A DNA stretch of 64,000 bases from the NCBI RefSeq assembly GCF_018881605.1, contig NZ_JACVPZ010000001.1, positions 1,116,001-1,180,000 on the forward strand, written 5' to 3'. The notes below the pieces were generated by a model, which saw nothing but the letters and a program-made list of their open reading frames with translations, ran no database searches and was not told where the DNA came from. This DNA is from Polynucleobacter sp. UB-Tiil-W10. Lineage in GTDB: Bacteria > Pseudomonadota > Gammaproteobacteria > Burkholderiales > Burkholderiaceae. Made by a program: the position numbers and the translations under genes. Each line of letters opens with the position of its first letter. Within the stretch, counting starts at the first letter, position 1. Below are positions 35,730-46,180 of this stretch, piece after piece.

Positions 35730-36710
35730 ATGCGCTCAGACCTTAACCAAAAGATATACGTAGCTGGCCATCGTGGCATGGTGGGCTCTGCCATCGTTAG
35801 AAACTTACGAGCTGAAGGTTGCAGCAATATCATTACCAAAACGCATGCCGAGCTGGACTTAACTAATCAGCTTGCAGTGAAAACATTTTTTGAGCAAGAA
35901 AAGCCTAATCAGGTTTATTTGGCTGCAGCAAAGGTAGGGGGTATATATGCCAACAATACTTTTCCAGCGGAATTTATTTACCAAAACCTCATGATGGAGG
36001 CTAATGTCATTCATCAGGCGTTCGAGGCAGGTGTCAAAAAGCTTCTCTTTTTAGGCTCAAGTTGCATCTATCCCAAGCTCGCTCCGCAACCTATGGCCGA
36101 GAATGCACTTCTCACAGGAACTTTAGAGTCCACCAATGAGCCCTATGCCATTGCAAAGATAGCGGGCATTAAGTTATGTGAAAGTTATAACCGTCAGTAT
36201 GGACAAAGTCATGGCATTGACTATCGTTCAGTAATGCCAACGAATTTATATGGGCCTGGTGATAACTACCACCCAGAAAATAGTCACGTTATTCCAGCTT
36301 TAATTAGAAGATTCCATGAGGCAAAAGTAGCAAATGCGCCTGAAGTCCTCATTTGGGGAACAGGAACCCCTAAGCGGGAGTTTTTATACGTAGATGATAT
36401 GGCCGCTGCCTCGGTGTTTGTAATGGAGCTGAGCAAAGATATTTATGGTCAGCATACTCAGCCAATGCAAAGTCATATTAATGTGGGCTATGGCGATGAT
36501 GTCACGATTGCACAGTTAGCAAGTGCGGTTGCAAAAGCCACTGGCTATCAAGGTAAGATTGGATTTGACTCATCAAAACCCGATGGCGCCCCCAGAAAAT
36601 GGATGGATTCAGGCAGATTAAATCGCTTAGGCTGGCAGGCTAAGGTAGATTTAGAGTCTGGACTCAAAGAGGCTTATGCAGACTTCTTGGCAACGCACTC
36701 GAATGCATAA
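35730..36710 (+). CDS. fcl: GDP-L-fucose synthase
   Basis: Epimerises and reduces the product of Gmd to GDP-L-fucose. The 326-residue SDR enzyme has [11 protein letters not shown] at about 13-23, [10 protein letters not shown] near 109 and catalytic YAIAK near 139-143. The conserved [29 protein letters not shown] block is near 171. Together with manC and gmd it supplies fucose for the O-antigen or capsule. The next gene is an O-antigen-ligase-like protein. Confidence 0.96.
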   Translation: MRSDLNQKIYVAGHRGMVGSAIVRNLRAEGCSNIITKTHAELDLTNQLAVKTFFEQEKPNQVYLAAAKVGGIYANNTFPAEFIYQNLMMEANVIHQAFEAGVKKLLFLGSSCIYPKLAPQPMAENALLTGTLESTNEPYAIAKIAGIKLCESYNRQYGQSHGIDYRSVMPTNLYGPGDNYHPENSHVIPALIRRFHEAKVANAPEVLIWGTGTPKREFLYVDDMAAASVFVMELSKDIYGQHTQPMQSHINVGYGDDVTIAQLASAVAKATGYQGKIGFDSSKPDGAPRKWMDSGRLNRLGWQAKVDLESGLKEAYADFLATHSNA

Positions 36711-36724
36711 GCAGAAAGATCGTC

Positions 36725-38191
36725 TTGAGAATTGGCCGTCAGTTAAAAGGTCTTCTACAAGGCTCTACCTACGGGAAAGCTGTGACAAAAAATATTACCT
36801 CTAATTTGGCAGATGGGCCTATTGCTAATATTTGGGTTTACACCCAGGCAGTTTGTTTTGCTGTGCTTTATGCAATTTGGATTCTTCCTAATACGATATT
36901 AGTTCGCAATGCTTGCCTAATCTTGGGGGCCGTCATTGGGGTCTATCAGATATATTATTTCCGCAAGCAGATTAAGCTACCACAAGCACTCCCCATCATT
37001 TTGTTATTGGCTCTTTTCGGATGGATGACCTTGCATTTGATATTTTTCAGCAATAATTTTGCAATGCAGTATGAAGAATATACGAGTGTTTGGAAGCGTA
37101 GTTTTTTAGCTCTTCTTTTTGCCTTTGGTTTTGGGTTAGCCATTCTCAAGAGCTCTCCAAAGGTGCGTCAACAGACCTGGATTATTTTCTATTTGGGCTT
37201 AGTAATGCCGACCCTCATTTATCTATTGAAATGTGCGTTAGTCTGGCTTGGACAGGCTTATGCAATTGAAATCGCGCCATATTGGGGTTTATATGCCCCC
37301 AGCACGCCTCCATCTCCTTACTATGTTGCTAAGACTGCATATATGGGGTTCTGCGCGCCAGTTCTCGCGATTGCCTTAGGACAAATTTATTTCAGATTTA
37401 GGGATGGCGTTTGGTTGAGTATGGGCAATCTCTTCTATATGACAACAGTAGCGGCAATATTTTTTCTTTTCTATAAGGAGAATATAAAAAATGGCATGGT
37501 GTACGGATTTCTTTTTATATTAATTTTCATTGCTCTCATATTTATTAAAAATATAAAAGTGTCGCCTTTAAAAAGTATCGTGCTGGTTTTAGTTGTGATC
37601 CTCATCTCTGGATTTTTTATATTTAAAAATATTCAAGAGAACCCTTCTTGGAGAACCCTTTTTTCTGATGCAAAAATTGCAGTTCAAACTACCCATTTTC
37701 CAAATTGGCAATGTGGATCTGTTATGGGATACCCAAATAATGATTTGGGTCAGGTGGTTTCAGTTACAAATTATGAGAGGATTTCATGGGGAGTTCAGGC
37801 GGCAAAGTTGGTGGCTCAATATCCATTAGGTTACGGTTTAATTGAGAGATCTTTTCGGCAGCGCGGAAATCAACTTTGGCCTGGATCATGCCTCAGTCAA
37901 AGTCATAGTGGTTGGCTAGATTTGGCGCTAGGTATTGGTATCCCAGGAATATTGCTAATTTTTGGATCTTTATTTAGTGGTTTAACAAGACTCCAGTCTG
38001 CGCTGGCAAACCCAGACAAGCCCCCTCAAGTTTGGCTAATAATGTCATTTTGCGTGCTTTTTAGTTTTTTGCTGATTTGGTGCACTACTGAAATTAGCCA
38101 AAGAGTGTTTTTTGAGGAATTGATTTTCTATTTAGCATTTTCTAGCGGGGTTGTGATTAAATTTCAACAATGCCCTATTAATAAAGACTAA
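36725..38191 (+). CDS. O-antigen ligase-like polytopic membrane protein
   Basis: The 488-residue protein has about eleven hydrophobic segments between residues 30 and 470, and a large periplasmic loop near 330-400 (with Trp-Gln-Cys, GYGLIERSF and SQSHSGWLDLALGIG). A His in that loop followed by Asn/Gly-rich helix is typical of the WaaL/O-antigen ligase superfamily. The start used is TTG 36725; an alternative GTG lies at 36781. The ligand could be a fucose-containing glycan. Function as ligase versus polymerase cannot be decided. Confidence 0.75.
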   Translation: MRIGRQLKGLLQGSTYGKAVTKNITSNLADGPIANIWVYTQAVCFAVLYAIWILPNTILVRNACLILGAVIGVYQIYYFRKQIKLPQALPIILLLALFGWMTLHLIFFSNNFAMQYEEYTSVWKRSFLALLFAFGFGLAILKSSPKVRQQTWIIFYLGLVMPTLIYLLKCALVWLGQAYAIEIAPYWGLYAPSTPPSPYYVAKTAYMGFCAPVLAIALGQIYFRFRDGVWLSMGNLFYMTTVAAIFFLFYKENIKNGMVYGFLFILIFIALIFIKNIKVSPLKSIVLVLVVILISGFFIFKNIQENPSWRTLFSDAKIAVQTTHFPNWQCGSVMGYPNNDLGQVVSVTNYERISWGVQAAKLVAQYPLGYGLIERSFRQRGNQLWPGSCLSQSHSGWLDLALGIGIPGILLIFGSLFSGLTRLQSALANPDKPPQVWLIMSFCVLFSFLLIWCTTEISQRVFFEELIFYLAFSSGVVIKFQQCPINKD

Positions 38192-38421
38192 AAAATGCTG
38201 ACATTGCAATTTTTTTTAAAACATAAAAATGTATCGTTTCTGATCGTACCCATCGAATGCAATTTTTTATAATTTATTGGGTATTTTTTTGGTGTTAGAA
38301 TAATTGTACGCCTGTTTATATTCGTAATTAAAGATTTCCCAAAAGTTTAATTCTTATCATAAATGTGGATTCCGTTACCGAATTCTAGGCCGATCTCAAA
38401 AGATTTCCTTAGGCAAAGCGT

Positions 38422-40179
38422 ATGACTACATCGAGATTAATCAGTTCGCAGGAAGTCTTACTTCTATTAAAAGATTTGTGGAGAACTCTGTCTAAAAGAC
38501 GCAGAATTCAATTTTATGAACTTCTACTTCTAATGTTGGTTGCCTCTTTATTCGAAGTAATTAGTATTGGGGCAGTTTTGCCATTTTTAGCAGCCCTCAC
38601 CAATCCTGATAAGATTTTGCACAATTCATTAGCAGTGCCAATGCTAAATTTTTTTGACATCCATGCGCGCGATCAAATACTTTTGCCATTCTCTATATTG
38701 TTTGGTGTGGCAGTATTGTTTGCTGGAGTCTTAAGACTGGTATTAATTTGGCGCTCTAATTATTTATCTAGTGCGGTAGGTATGGATATTGGCTTGGATA
38801 TATTTAGAAGAACTCTTTTCCAGCCGTATGTTGTTCATATAAATAGAAATAGCGGCGAACTTGTAGTCGGCATCTCCTCGGGAACATCAAATGCAGTTTA
38901 TGCAATGACTTTAACCGTAACAATTGTTTCCTCTCTCATATTGTTGCTGGTAATTCTAATGGCGCTAATGTCCGTTAATCCTACCATTACGTTTTTAGCG
39001 CTCGGTGGATTTGGGTTGATCTATTTTGGAATAGTATTTATGAGCCGCAGGGAATTGAATGAAAATAGTCAGGTGATTGCTAAAAATGCTAAATCTGTGG
39101 TGAGAATTTTACAGGAGGGTTTAGGTGGAATTCGGGATGTATTAATTGACGGCTCTCAAGAGGAGTATTCGAGGGTTTATAGGTTATCAGACGAACCCAT
39201 GAGAATTGCAATGGCTAAAAGTAATTTTATAAGTCAAAGCCCTAGATATGTTATCGAAGCGATAGGCATGATTATGATCATCTCAATAGCCTATTACCTA
39301 GCAGCGAAGAGTTCAGATCTTGGTGAGATGGTTTTGTTATTAGGCATCTTTGCTCTTGGGGCACAAAGACTTTTACCAATTTTGCAGCAAGCCTATGCTG
39401 CATGGGCTTCTATACTTGGAATGCAGGCATCGCTCACAGAGACGCTACATCTTTTAAAACAACCATTGCCGTCAGAACATTGGTTAACTGACTCTGAAAG
39501 ATTGGATTTCAAAATTGGTATTGATTTAAATAAAATCTGGTTCAGATATTCTGCAAGCTCTAATTGGGTATTAAAGGGCATTAATTTACATATAGATAAA
39601 GGTGACCGAATTGGGATTATTGGTCAAACTGGAAGCGGTAAGAGTACCCTTATTGACATTGTAATGGGTCTATTGAGGGCTGAATCTGGAAATATATCTG
39701 TTGATGGAAATGCAATTAACTCTGGAGAGGAGCTTAGGTGGCAAAAAAATATTTCGCATGTCCCGCAAAATATTTTTCTAAGTGATGGTAGCATTAAATC
39801 TAATATTGCTTTTGGTGAGCATCCTAAAAAAATAGATTTCACTAGAGTCTGTGCAGCTGCAAAAGCAGCTCAAATAGAAGACTTTATAAATGGACTGCCT
39901 GAAAAATATGAAACAACAGTTGGGGAGCGTGGGGTAAGATTATCAGGCGGGCAAAGGCAAAGAATTGGTATAGCGAGAGCATTGTACAAAAAATCGGCAT
40001 TTATCATTTTGGATGAGGCAACAAGTGCTCTTGATTCGGATACTGAAAATGCCGTGATGCAATCTATTCAAAGTCTAAGTAAAGAAATTACGTTAGTTAT
40101 CGTCTCACATCGAATTCAAACTTTAAAAAATTGTAATAGGATTTTTGAAGTGCGCAACGGTGAACTTTTGCCGTCCTAG
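38422..40179 (+). CDS. ABC transporter with fused membrane and ATPase domains, probably lipid or glycan exporter
   Basis: The 585-residue half-transporter has about six helices in residues 20-330 and a C-terminal ATPase domain. Walker A GQTGSGKST is near 401, the signature LSGGQRQRIGIARAL near 506 and Walker B FIILDEATSALD near 525, then VSHR. Such proteins move lipid-linked glycans (MsbA/PglK-like). It is preceded by a 230-base AT-rich gap (38,192-38,421) with no gene, the probable start of the next transcription unit. No glycan flippase Wzx is seen, so this may be the flippase. Confidence 0.85.
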   Translation: MTTSRLISSQEVLLLLKDLWRTLSKRRRIQFYELLLLMLVASLFEVISIGAVLPFLAALTNPDKILHNSLAVPMLNFFDIHARDQILLPFSILFGVAVLFAGVLRLVLIWRSNYLSSAVGMDIGLDIFRRTLFQPYVVHINRNSGELVVGISSGTSNAVYAMTLTVTIVSSLILLLVILMALMSVNPTITFLALGGFGLIYFGIVFMSRRELNENSQVIAKNAKSVVRILQEGLGGIRDVLIDGSQEEYSRVYRLSDEPMRIAMAKSNFISQSPRYVIEAIGMIMIISIAYYLAAKSSDLGEMVLLLGIFALGAQRLLPILQQAYAAWASILGMQASLTETLHLLKQPLPSEHWLTDSERLDFKIGIDLNKIWFRYSASSNWVLKGINLHIDKGDRIGIIGQTGSGKSTLIDIVMGLLRAESGNISVDGNAINSGEELRWQKNISHVPQNIFLSDGSIKSNIAFGEHPKKIDFTRVCAAAKAAQIEDFINGLPEKYETTVGERGVRLSGGQRQRIGIARALYKKSAFIILDEATSALDSDTENAVMQSIQSLSKEITLVIVSHRIQTLKNCNRIFEVRNGELLPS

Positions 40180-40277
40180 TACTTATAGTCCGATTGCTTG
40201 TTAATTATAAATTTTTAAATTAAATCTCCTTAAAGGCGGCTAAAATTTTTCTAGATAAGGATCCACAGGGGTTTCTG

Positions 40278-41486
40278 GTGACAATATTAATTTTAAGAAA
40301 AATTAAATCGATATCTTTGTTCATTTATAGTTTAATTTTTTATTTCTTGTTAATACTGATTAGGCCTCTTGTAATAATAAGATTGGGGGAGATTGAAACG
40401 CGAGCTATTGGCCATTATTTTTTACCTTTCGAAATATATTTATCTGAGAAAGATAGTGGTTTTTTAACTGGTTTACCCAGGACGGCAGATTTTTTTTATA
40501 GAAACAAAGTGATAGCTAATGAATATATTTATAGAGCTTGGAAAAAATATATTAATATAGCACCAGCGCTGATTATTAAGCATCCATATCTATTCCTGAT
40601 TAAAAATAATCCAAAAACTAGGCATTTAGTCCCTTTTAGAACATGGCGTTTATATCGGCCATGGCAATTACGTGATATCCATAACTCACTACCAAATTCA
40701 AAAATTCATTTTGAATTCAGTCAAGATGAATTAAATTTTGCAGAGGGAGAGCTTAAAAAACTTGGCTTGAGCAATGGCGATCAATATATTGCCTTTTTTG
40801 CGCGCGATCCACAATTTCATGGCGGTAGTTCAACGAGGCCATCTTTTAGAGACTCAGATATCACAACTCAAATTGATGCAATGGAAGAGATGGTGAAGTT
40901 GGGGTACAAATGCATCAGAATGGGCAAAAATGCTCGTAATAGGCTTGGAGGCGAGTCAAAAAACATAATTGACTATGCTTTTTCCCCTTTAAGATCGGAT
41001 TTGTTGGATTTATATATTCTCTCTAAATGTAAGTTTATGGTCAGTACTGGCTCTGGTATAGATACCATTCCAATGGTCTTTAGAAAGCCAGTTCTTTATG
41101 TGAATTTTTCTGAATGGGGTCATATGGACTGTGTGGGCATCAACCAGGTGCCACTTTTTATACCTAAAAAGTTTTTCTATGTCTCTAATAAGAAATATTT
41201 AAGTACAACTGAAATATGCAAGCTAGGTGTTTACCAATACTCGTCTGAAAAGGAGTATATAGATAATGATGTATGGTGGGAAGATAATACCTCGCAGGAG
41301 ATCATGGATGCTGTTTTAGAGATGGAGCTCTTGGTGGGCAAAAATAATAGCAAATGCCACACTGGCTATAGTGAAAATCAAGAAAATTTTTCTCAGTTAG
41401 TAAATTCACTTAGGTCGCCAGAATTGGTGATTGAGGCTAAAATAAGTCACGCTTTTTTAAATGCTAATCCGCATTATTTAAGGTGA
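40278..41486 (+). CDS. TIGR04372-type glycosyltransferase-like protein
   Basis: The 402-residue protein opens with one membrane segment (about 8-32). The C-terminal half shows IAFFARDPQFHGG, RDSDITTQIDAMEEMVKLGYKCIRMGK and YILSKCKFMVSTGSGIDTIPMVFRKPVLYVNFSE. These match a family of putative sugar transferases (TIGR04372) found in glycan gene clusters. The start is GTG 40278. The stop overlaps the upstream end of the pseB frame. Confidence 0.75.
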   Translation: MTILILRKIKSISLFIYSLIFYFLLILIRPLVIIRLGEIETRAIGHYFLPFEIYLSEKDSGFLTGLPRTADFFYRNKVIANEYIYRAWKKYINIAPALIIKHPYLFLIKNNPKTRHLVPFRTWRLYRPWQLRDIHNSLPNSKIHFEFSQDELNFAEGELKKLGLSNGDQYIAFFARDPQFHGGSSTRPSFRDSDITTQIDAMEEMVKLGYKCIRMGKNARNRLGGESKNIIDYAFSPLRSDLLDLYILSKCKFMVSTGSGIDTIPMVFRKPVLYVNFSEWGHMDCVGINQVPLFIPKKFFYVSNKKYLSTTEICKLGVYQYSSEKEYIDNDVWWEDNTSQEIMDAVLEMELLVGKNNSKCHTGYSENQENFSQLVNSLRSPELVIEAKISHAFLNANPHYLR

Positions 41487-41527
41487 AATTATTAAATTTT
41501 TCAGTTTTTAATTTTTTAGGATGGGAA

Positions 41528-42526
41528 GTGTTAAAAAATTCAACAATACTAATTACTGGTGGTACAGGATCTTTTGGTCACGTATTCGTAAAGTCTACGC
41601 TTTCTAAATATAACCCTAAGAGATTAATTATATTTTCACGTGATGAGATGAAGCAGTGGGAAATGGCTAAGCAATTTCCTGATGATAGGCGAGTCCGTTT
41701 TTTTATTGGGGATGTTCGTGATAAGGATAGATTATCCAGGGCCTTGCATGGTGTTGACTTTGTGGTTCATGCTGCCGCTACAAAAATTGTGCCTACTGCC
41801 GAATACAATCCATTTGAATGCGTTAAAACAAATATCTTTGGGGCAATGAATTTAATTGACGCGTGCATTGACCAGGGCGTGAAAAGAGTGGTTGCCCTCT
41901 CAACTGATAAAGCTAGCAATCCGGCTAATTTATACGGCGCAACAAAGCTAGCCTCAGATAAATTATTTGTCGCAGGAAATTCCTATTCTGGTAAAGATGC
42001 GACGCGATTTAGTGTTGTTAGATATGGAAATGTCATGGGCTCACGCGGCTCTGTTATTCCCTTCTTTATGTCTTTGGTAGATAAAGGTGTCTTACCAATT
42101 ACGGACACTCGAATGACCCGTTTTATGATTACCCTTGATCAGGGTGTTGAGCTTGTATGGCGTGCATTTGAGGATGCGATAGGTGGCGAAATTTATGTTA
42201 AAAAAATTCCATCAATGACAATAACTGATATTGCTCATGCCGTTCTCCCGAATGCTAGGTTTGATATTGTTGGCATTCGTCCAGGAGAAAAGTTGCACGA
42301 GCAAATGATCGGCACAGAAGATGCTCCTTACACCTATGAATATGATTCTCATTTCAAAATTTTGCCAGCGATTCATAGTTGGCATGAAGATCCAGCAAGA
42401 ATAGGTGACGGAAAAATCGTGCCACCTGATTTTATTTATTCCTCTGACAACAATCCAGAATGGATGACTAAAGATGATTTGAGATTATGGATCGATAACA
42501 ATCTCAGTATTGTTGGGAAGTTATGA
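41528..42526 (+). CDS. pseB: UDP-N-acetylglucosamine 4,6-dehydratase (inverting), pseudaminic acid pathway
   Basis: First step of pseudaminic acid synthesis: removes water from UDP-GlcNAc and inverts C5. From GTG 41528 the product has 332 residues, beginning LKNSTILITGGTGSFG. It has Gly motif GGTGSFG at about 11-17, the conserved TDKA near 130 and YGATK near 136-140, and RYGNVMGSRGSVIPFF after it. The open frame begins at 41,483 but the longer N-terminus has no family match, and AGGA lies 8 bases before GTG 41528. pseC overlaps its end by four bases. Confidence 0.94.
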   Translation: MLKNSTILITGGTGSFGHVFVKSTLSKYNPKRLIIFSRDEMKQWEMAKQFPDDRRVRFFIGDVRDKDRLSRALHGVDFVVHAAATKIVPTAEYNPFECVKTNIFGAMNLIDACIDQGVKRVVALSTDKASNPANLYGATKLASDKLFVAGNSYSGKDATRFSVVRYGNVMGSRGSVIPFFMSLVDKGVLPITDTRMTRFMITLDQGVELVWRAFEDAIGGEIYVKKIPSMTITDIAHAVLPNARFDIVGIRPGEKLHEQMIGTEDAPYTYEYDSHFKILPAIHSWHEDPARIGDGKIVPPDFIYSSDNNPEWMTKDDLRLWIDNNLSIVGKL

Positions 42527-43692
42527 CCAAGCTAATACCTTATGGTAGGCAGGATATAAATGAGGCCGATATTCAGGCAGTCATTGATGTATTGAAGTCA
42601 GATTTTTTAACTCAGGGGCCTGCAGTGCCAGCTTTTGAGGTTGCAGTTCGTGATTTCGTGGGCGCCAAGCATGCCATTGCTACGAGCAATGCTACCTCCG
42701 CCCTTCATTTGGCATGTCTCGCATTGGGTGTAGGCCCTGGCGATATTGTTTGGACGAGTCCAATTACTTTTGTAGCAAGTGCAAATTGTGCAGTTTATTG
42801 TGGCGCTAAAGTTGATTTTGTTGACGTGGATTTAGATAGCTTCAATATGAGTGAGCAGGCTTTGCGTTGCAAGCTTGAGCATGCTCGCAAGGCTAGATTA
42901 TTACCAAAGGTATTAATCCCAGTTCATATGGGTGGACAGTCTTGCAATATGGCGGCTTTTTATGATCTAAGTAAGGAGTATGGGTTTTCGATTATCGAGG
43001 ATGCTTCGCATGCTATTGGAGGGCGCTACCAAAATCAACAAGTAGGCTCATGCCAATTTAGTAGCATTACAGTCTTTAGTTTTCACCCCGTCAAAATTAT
43101 TACCACCGGTGAAGGTGGAATGGCTATTACCAATGATTTAGGTTTGGCAAAAAAAATGCAGTTATTGAGAAGCCATGGCATTACTCGCGAACAAAGTGAG
43201 ATGGTGTCTATTCCAGATGGACCTTGGTTTTATGAGCAAATTGATCTGGGTTTTAACTATCGAATGACTGACATTCAAGCTGCCTTGGGATTGAGTCAAA
43301 TGAGTAGGCTGCACGACTTTGTTATAAAGCGAAACTCGATTGCGCATCGTTACGAAAAATTATTAAAAGATGTGCCGGTATTTTTGCCAAAGATTGCTAA
43401 AGACACATACTCCGCTTATCACTTATACGTAATTCAATTAAATTTAGAGCTCATTAGCAGTTCTCACAAAAATGTTTTTAATGAGCTTCGTAATGCTGGA
43501 ATTGGCGTTAATTTACATTACATCCCGGTCTATCTGCAGCCCTACTATCAAAATTTAGGCTTTAGTAAAGGCTACTGCCCTAATGCTGAAAAATATTACT
43601 CAAGAGCAATTAGTTTGCCCATGTTTAGTAGTCTTACAGATGAGGAGCAGGATTGGGTAGTCACGCAGTTAATTAAAGCTATCCAGAAATGA
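42523..43692 (+). CDS. pseC: UDP-4-amino-4,6-dideoxy-N-acetyl-beta-L-altrosamine transaminase
   Basis: PLP-dependent aminotransferase of the DegT/DnrJ/EryC1 family acting on the PseB product. The 389-residue protein shows IPYGRQDINEADIQAVIDVLKSDFLTQGP at the start, ATSNATSALHLACLALG near 58, the Asp-Ala-Ser-His-Ala-Ile-Gly block and the PLP lysine in FHPVKIITTGEGGM near 191. It follows pseB with a four-base overlap and overlaps pseF by four bases, so translation is coupled. Confidence 0.95.
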   Translation: MTKLIPYGRQDINEADIQAVIDVLKSDFLTQGPAVPAFEVAVRDFVGAKHAIATSNATSALHLACLALGVGPGDIVWTSPITFVASANCAVYCGAKVDFVDVDLDSFNMSEQALRCKLEHARKARLLPKVLIPVHMGGQSCNMAAFYDLSKEYGFSIIEDASHAIGGRYQNQQVGSCQFSSITVFSFHPVKIITTGEGGMAITNDLGLAKKMQLLRSHGITREQSEMVSIPDGPWFYEQIDLGFNYRMTDIQAALGLSQMSRLHDFVIKRNSIAHRYEKLLKDVPVFLPKIAKDTYSAYHLYVIQLNLELISSSHKNVFNELRNAGIGVNLHYIPVYLQPYYQNLGFSKGYCPNAEKYYSRAISLPMFSSLTDEEQDWVVTQLIKAIQK

Positions 43693-44378
43693 GAGTGGCA
43701 ATTATTCCTGCGAGGGGTGGCAGTAAGAGGATCCCTTACAAAAATATAAAGCTTTTCCATGGAAAGCCGATGATTGCCTGGTCAATTATGGCTGCCCAGC
43801 ATTCTAAAATATTCGATCGTGTCATAGTCTCCACTGATGATTCTGAAATTGCAGAGATTGCTATAACCTGCGGAGCAGAGGCCCCTTTTATTAGGCCCGC
43901 TAAATTGGCCGATGACCATGCCACGACTGCTGATGTGATGGAACATGCTGTAAAGTTGCTGGTACATGAAGGACATTCTCCATCTGAGCTTTGCTGTATC
44001 TATGCTACAGCTCCTTTTATAGAGGTTAATGATTTGGTGAGCGGTTTAGAATTGCTGATATCGGGAGGTTGGCAATATGTATTTCCAGCCGCTGAATTTA
44101 CGGCGCCTATTTTTAGAGGTTTTAAAGTAGGGTGTGGTGGCTTGGAGATGATTTTCCCTGAGCATTATCTAACGCGTTCTCAAGATTTACCTCGAGTATT
44201 TCACGATGCGGGCCAGTTTTATTGGGGCACTAAAAATGCCTGGTTATCAAAGGCGCCGATATTTTCTAATAAAAGCCAATTCATTGAACTGCCTAGATTA
44301 AGAGTGCAAGATATTGATACTCCTGAGGATTGGGAGATTGCGGAAAAAATATTCACCCTATTAAGTTCTGCAAAATAA
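43689..44378 (+). CDS. pseF: Pseudaminic acid cytidylyltransferase
   Basis: Activates pseudaminic acid as CMP-Pse. The 229-residue enzyme begins AIIPARGGSKRIPYKNIKLF (about residues 4-23), the nucleotide-binding block of the CMP-nonulosonate synthetase family. It contains VSTDDSEIAEIA, ATTADVMEHAV and the C-terminal RVQDIDTPEDW. Its neighbours in the Pse pathway make PseF the best assignment rather than NeuA or LegF. Confidence 0.93.
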   Translation: MRVAIIPARGGSKRIPYKNIKLFHGKPMIAWSIMAAQHSKIFDRVIVSTDDSEIAEIAITCGAEAPFIRPAKLADDHATTADVMEHAVKLLVHEGHSPSELCCIYATAPFIEVNDLVSGLELLISGGWQYVFPAAEFTAPIFRGFKVGCGGLEMIFPEHYLTRSQDLPRVFHDAGQFYWGTKNAWLSKAPIFSNKSQFIELPRLRVQDIDTPEDWEIAEKIFTLLSSAK

Positions 44379-44411
44379 AGCCATCTAATTACCGTTTGTG
44401 AGAAAAGAAAA

Positions 44412-45560
44412 ATGTTAAGTTATTGCATTCGCTGTGTGATGCCAAGCACGAAACCAGACCTGTATATTGATGAACAGGGGGTTTGTAATGCATGTAGAGC
44501 CTATGAGAGCAGAAAGAATGTTGATTGGATTTCAAGAAAAAATGAATTAACTTCCATTCTTGAAAAATATCGAAGCAAGGATGGGGGATGGGATTGTGTT
44601 GTACCCGTAAGTGGCGGTAAGGATAGTACGTTCCAGGTAATTAGAGTTCTGCAGTTGGGGTTAAATCCACTTTGCGTGACATCCTCAACATGTGATTTAT
44701 CCCAAATTGGCAGGGAGAATATTGAAAATTTAAAGCGCTTAGGGGTGGATCATATGGAGTTTTCTCCGAATCCCAAGGTCCGATCGAAATTAAATCGAAT
44801 TGGATTAACTGAGGTGGGTGATATTGCATGGCCTGAACATGTGGGAATTTTCACAATCCCTGTCCGTGCCGCAGTGCAATTTAAGATTCCCTTGATTATA
44901 TGGGGTGAAAACTCTCAAAATGAATATGGTGGGCCTGCAGCCGCAGCTGAAAATAATGTACTAAGTCGTCGTTGGTTAGAAGAATTTGGCGGGCTATTGG
45001 GGTTGCGCGTATCCGATCTTTCGGATGCCTATGGCATTAGCAAAAGGGATCTTCTCCTTTACCAATATCCTTCGGACGAAGAATTGCAATCTGTTGGTGT
45101 AACGGGGCTATTTTTAGGGCACTACTTGCAGTGGGATGGGCTATCTAATTTATTAATTTCTCAGGCTCACGGGTTTAAGAGTTTTAGTGGGCCGGTAGAA
45201 GGTAGTATGGTTAATTATGAAAATCTAGATAATCATCAGCATGGAATTCATGATTATTTTAAGTTCCTCAAATTTGGATTTTCTAGGGCAACCGACATAG
45301 CCTGTTTGCATGTTCGACGCGATCGAATAACGCGAGAGGATGCATTGTCGATAGTGAAAGAGCGTGATGGCAAGTTTCCTTGGACCTATTTAGGGAAAAG
45401 TTTAGCGGATATTTTGATGCCACTAGAAATGACCGTCGACGAGTTTATTACACTGTGCGATCGATTTACCAATAAAAGAATATTTAAGTGCGACGCTTCC
45501 GGTGCATTGATTAAAGATCGAGAAGGTAATCTTGAGAAGGTTAATTACGATAATCAATGA
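44412..45560 (+). CDS. pseA: N-acetyl sugar amidotransferase (WbpG/PseA-like, TIGR03573)
   Basis: PP-loop enzyme that adds an amidino group to an acetamido sugar, giving acetamidino derivatives. The 382-residue product has an N-terminal four-Cys zinc-like site (C5, C8, C25, C28), the PP-loop VPVSGGKDSTFQ near 64-75, and IPLIIWGENSQNEYGGP near 158. The HisH-like and HisF-like proteins following with four- and seven-base overlaps would provide ammonia, as for WbpG with HisH2/HisF2 in Pseudomonas. In this pathway the target would be pseudaminic acid. The name pseA is by analogy. Confidence 0.83.
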   Translation: MLSYCIRCVMPSTKPDLYIDEQGVCNACRAYESRKNVDWISRKNELTSILEKYRSKDGGWDCVVPVSGGKDSTFQVIRVLQLGLNPLCVTSSTCDLSQIGRENIENLKRLGVDHMEFSPNPKVRSKLNRIGLTEVGDIAWPEHVGIFTIPVRAAVQFKIPLIIWGENSQNEYGGPAAAAENNVLSRRWLEEFGGLLGLRVSDLSDAYGISKRDLLLYQYPSDEELQSVGVTGLFLGHYLQWDGLSNLLISQAHGFKSFSGPVEGSMVNYENLDNHQHGIHDYFKFLKFGFSRATDIACLHVRRDRITREDALSIVKERDGKFPWTYLGKSLADILMPLEMTVDEFITLCDRFTNKRIFKCDASGALIKDREGNLEKVNYDNQ

Positions 45561-46180
45561 AGGTAGCGATAATAAATTATGGCATTGGTAATCTAGGCTC
45601 CGTTCAAAGAAGTGTGGAGGAAATTGGAGCAGATGCCTACATAGCAAATCACCCATCAATGCTCTATGATGCGAATCGGATTATTTTGCCTGGCGTGGGA
45701 GCATTTTCTGAGGGCATAACTAGACTTGAAGAGGGGGGTTGGGCGGACTCTCTCAGGGATCTTGTGAGCAATCATCAAAAGCCGATAATGGGAATATGTT
45801 TGGGTATGCAATTGCTAGCTAGTACTGGTGAGGAAGGCGGGCAGTTTTCTGGTCTGGGATTTATTCCAGGATCGGTTGTGAAGTTAGATGCCATTGGTTG
45901 CACCCTTAAAATTCCACACGTTGGGTGGAATTCAGTGCATAAAGTACAAGAAGATTTTCTTCTTAAAGAAATTCCAGATGAATCTGATTTCTATTTTGTT
46001 CATAGCTATGGAATGGTTGTCGAACATAGACATCATTTATTGGCAACAGTAAGTTATGGCTGTGATATTGCTGCTATCGTGAGACATAAAAATATCTTTG
46101 GATGTCAGTTTCATCCTGAAAAAAGTTCAAAAGCAGGTCGAAAACTTTTAAAAAATTTCATGGAATATGTCCCATGTTAA
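45557..46180 (+). CDS. hisH: HisH-like glutamine amidotransferase subunit for sugar amidination
   Basis: Class I glutaminase of 207 residues with the catalytic Cys in GICLGMQLLAS near residue 81 and the His-Glu pair in GCQFHPEKSS near 185-187. Sequence is that of imidazole-glycerol-phosphate synthase HisH, but its place between the WbpG/PseA-like and HisF-like genes shows it serves glycan synthesis, not histidine. It supplies ammonia from glutamine to its partners. It overlaps its neighbours by four and seven bases. Confidence 0.88.
   Translation: MKVAIINYGIGNLGSVQRSVEEIGADAYIANHPSMLYDANRIILPGVGAFSEGITRLEEGGWADSLRDLVSNHQKPIMGICLGMQLLASTGEEGGQFSGLGFIPGSVVKLDAIGCTLKIPHVGWNSVHKVQEDFLLKEIPDESDFYFVHSYGMVVEHRHHLLATVSYGCDIAAIVRHKNIFGCQFHPEKSSKAGRKLLKNFMEYVPC

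Noticed and set aside
36955..37149. Minus-strand frame within the O-antigen-ligase-like gene
   Set aside because: Shadow of a membrane-protein gene with no signals of its own.
40821..40828. GGCGGTAG, an ops/JUMPstart-like octamer
   Set aside because: Lies inside a coding gene rather than a leader, and the rest of the ops consensus is absent.
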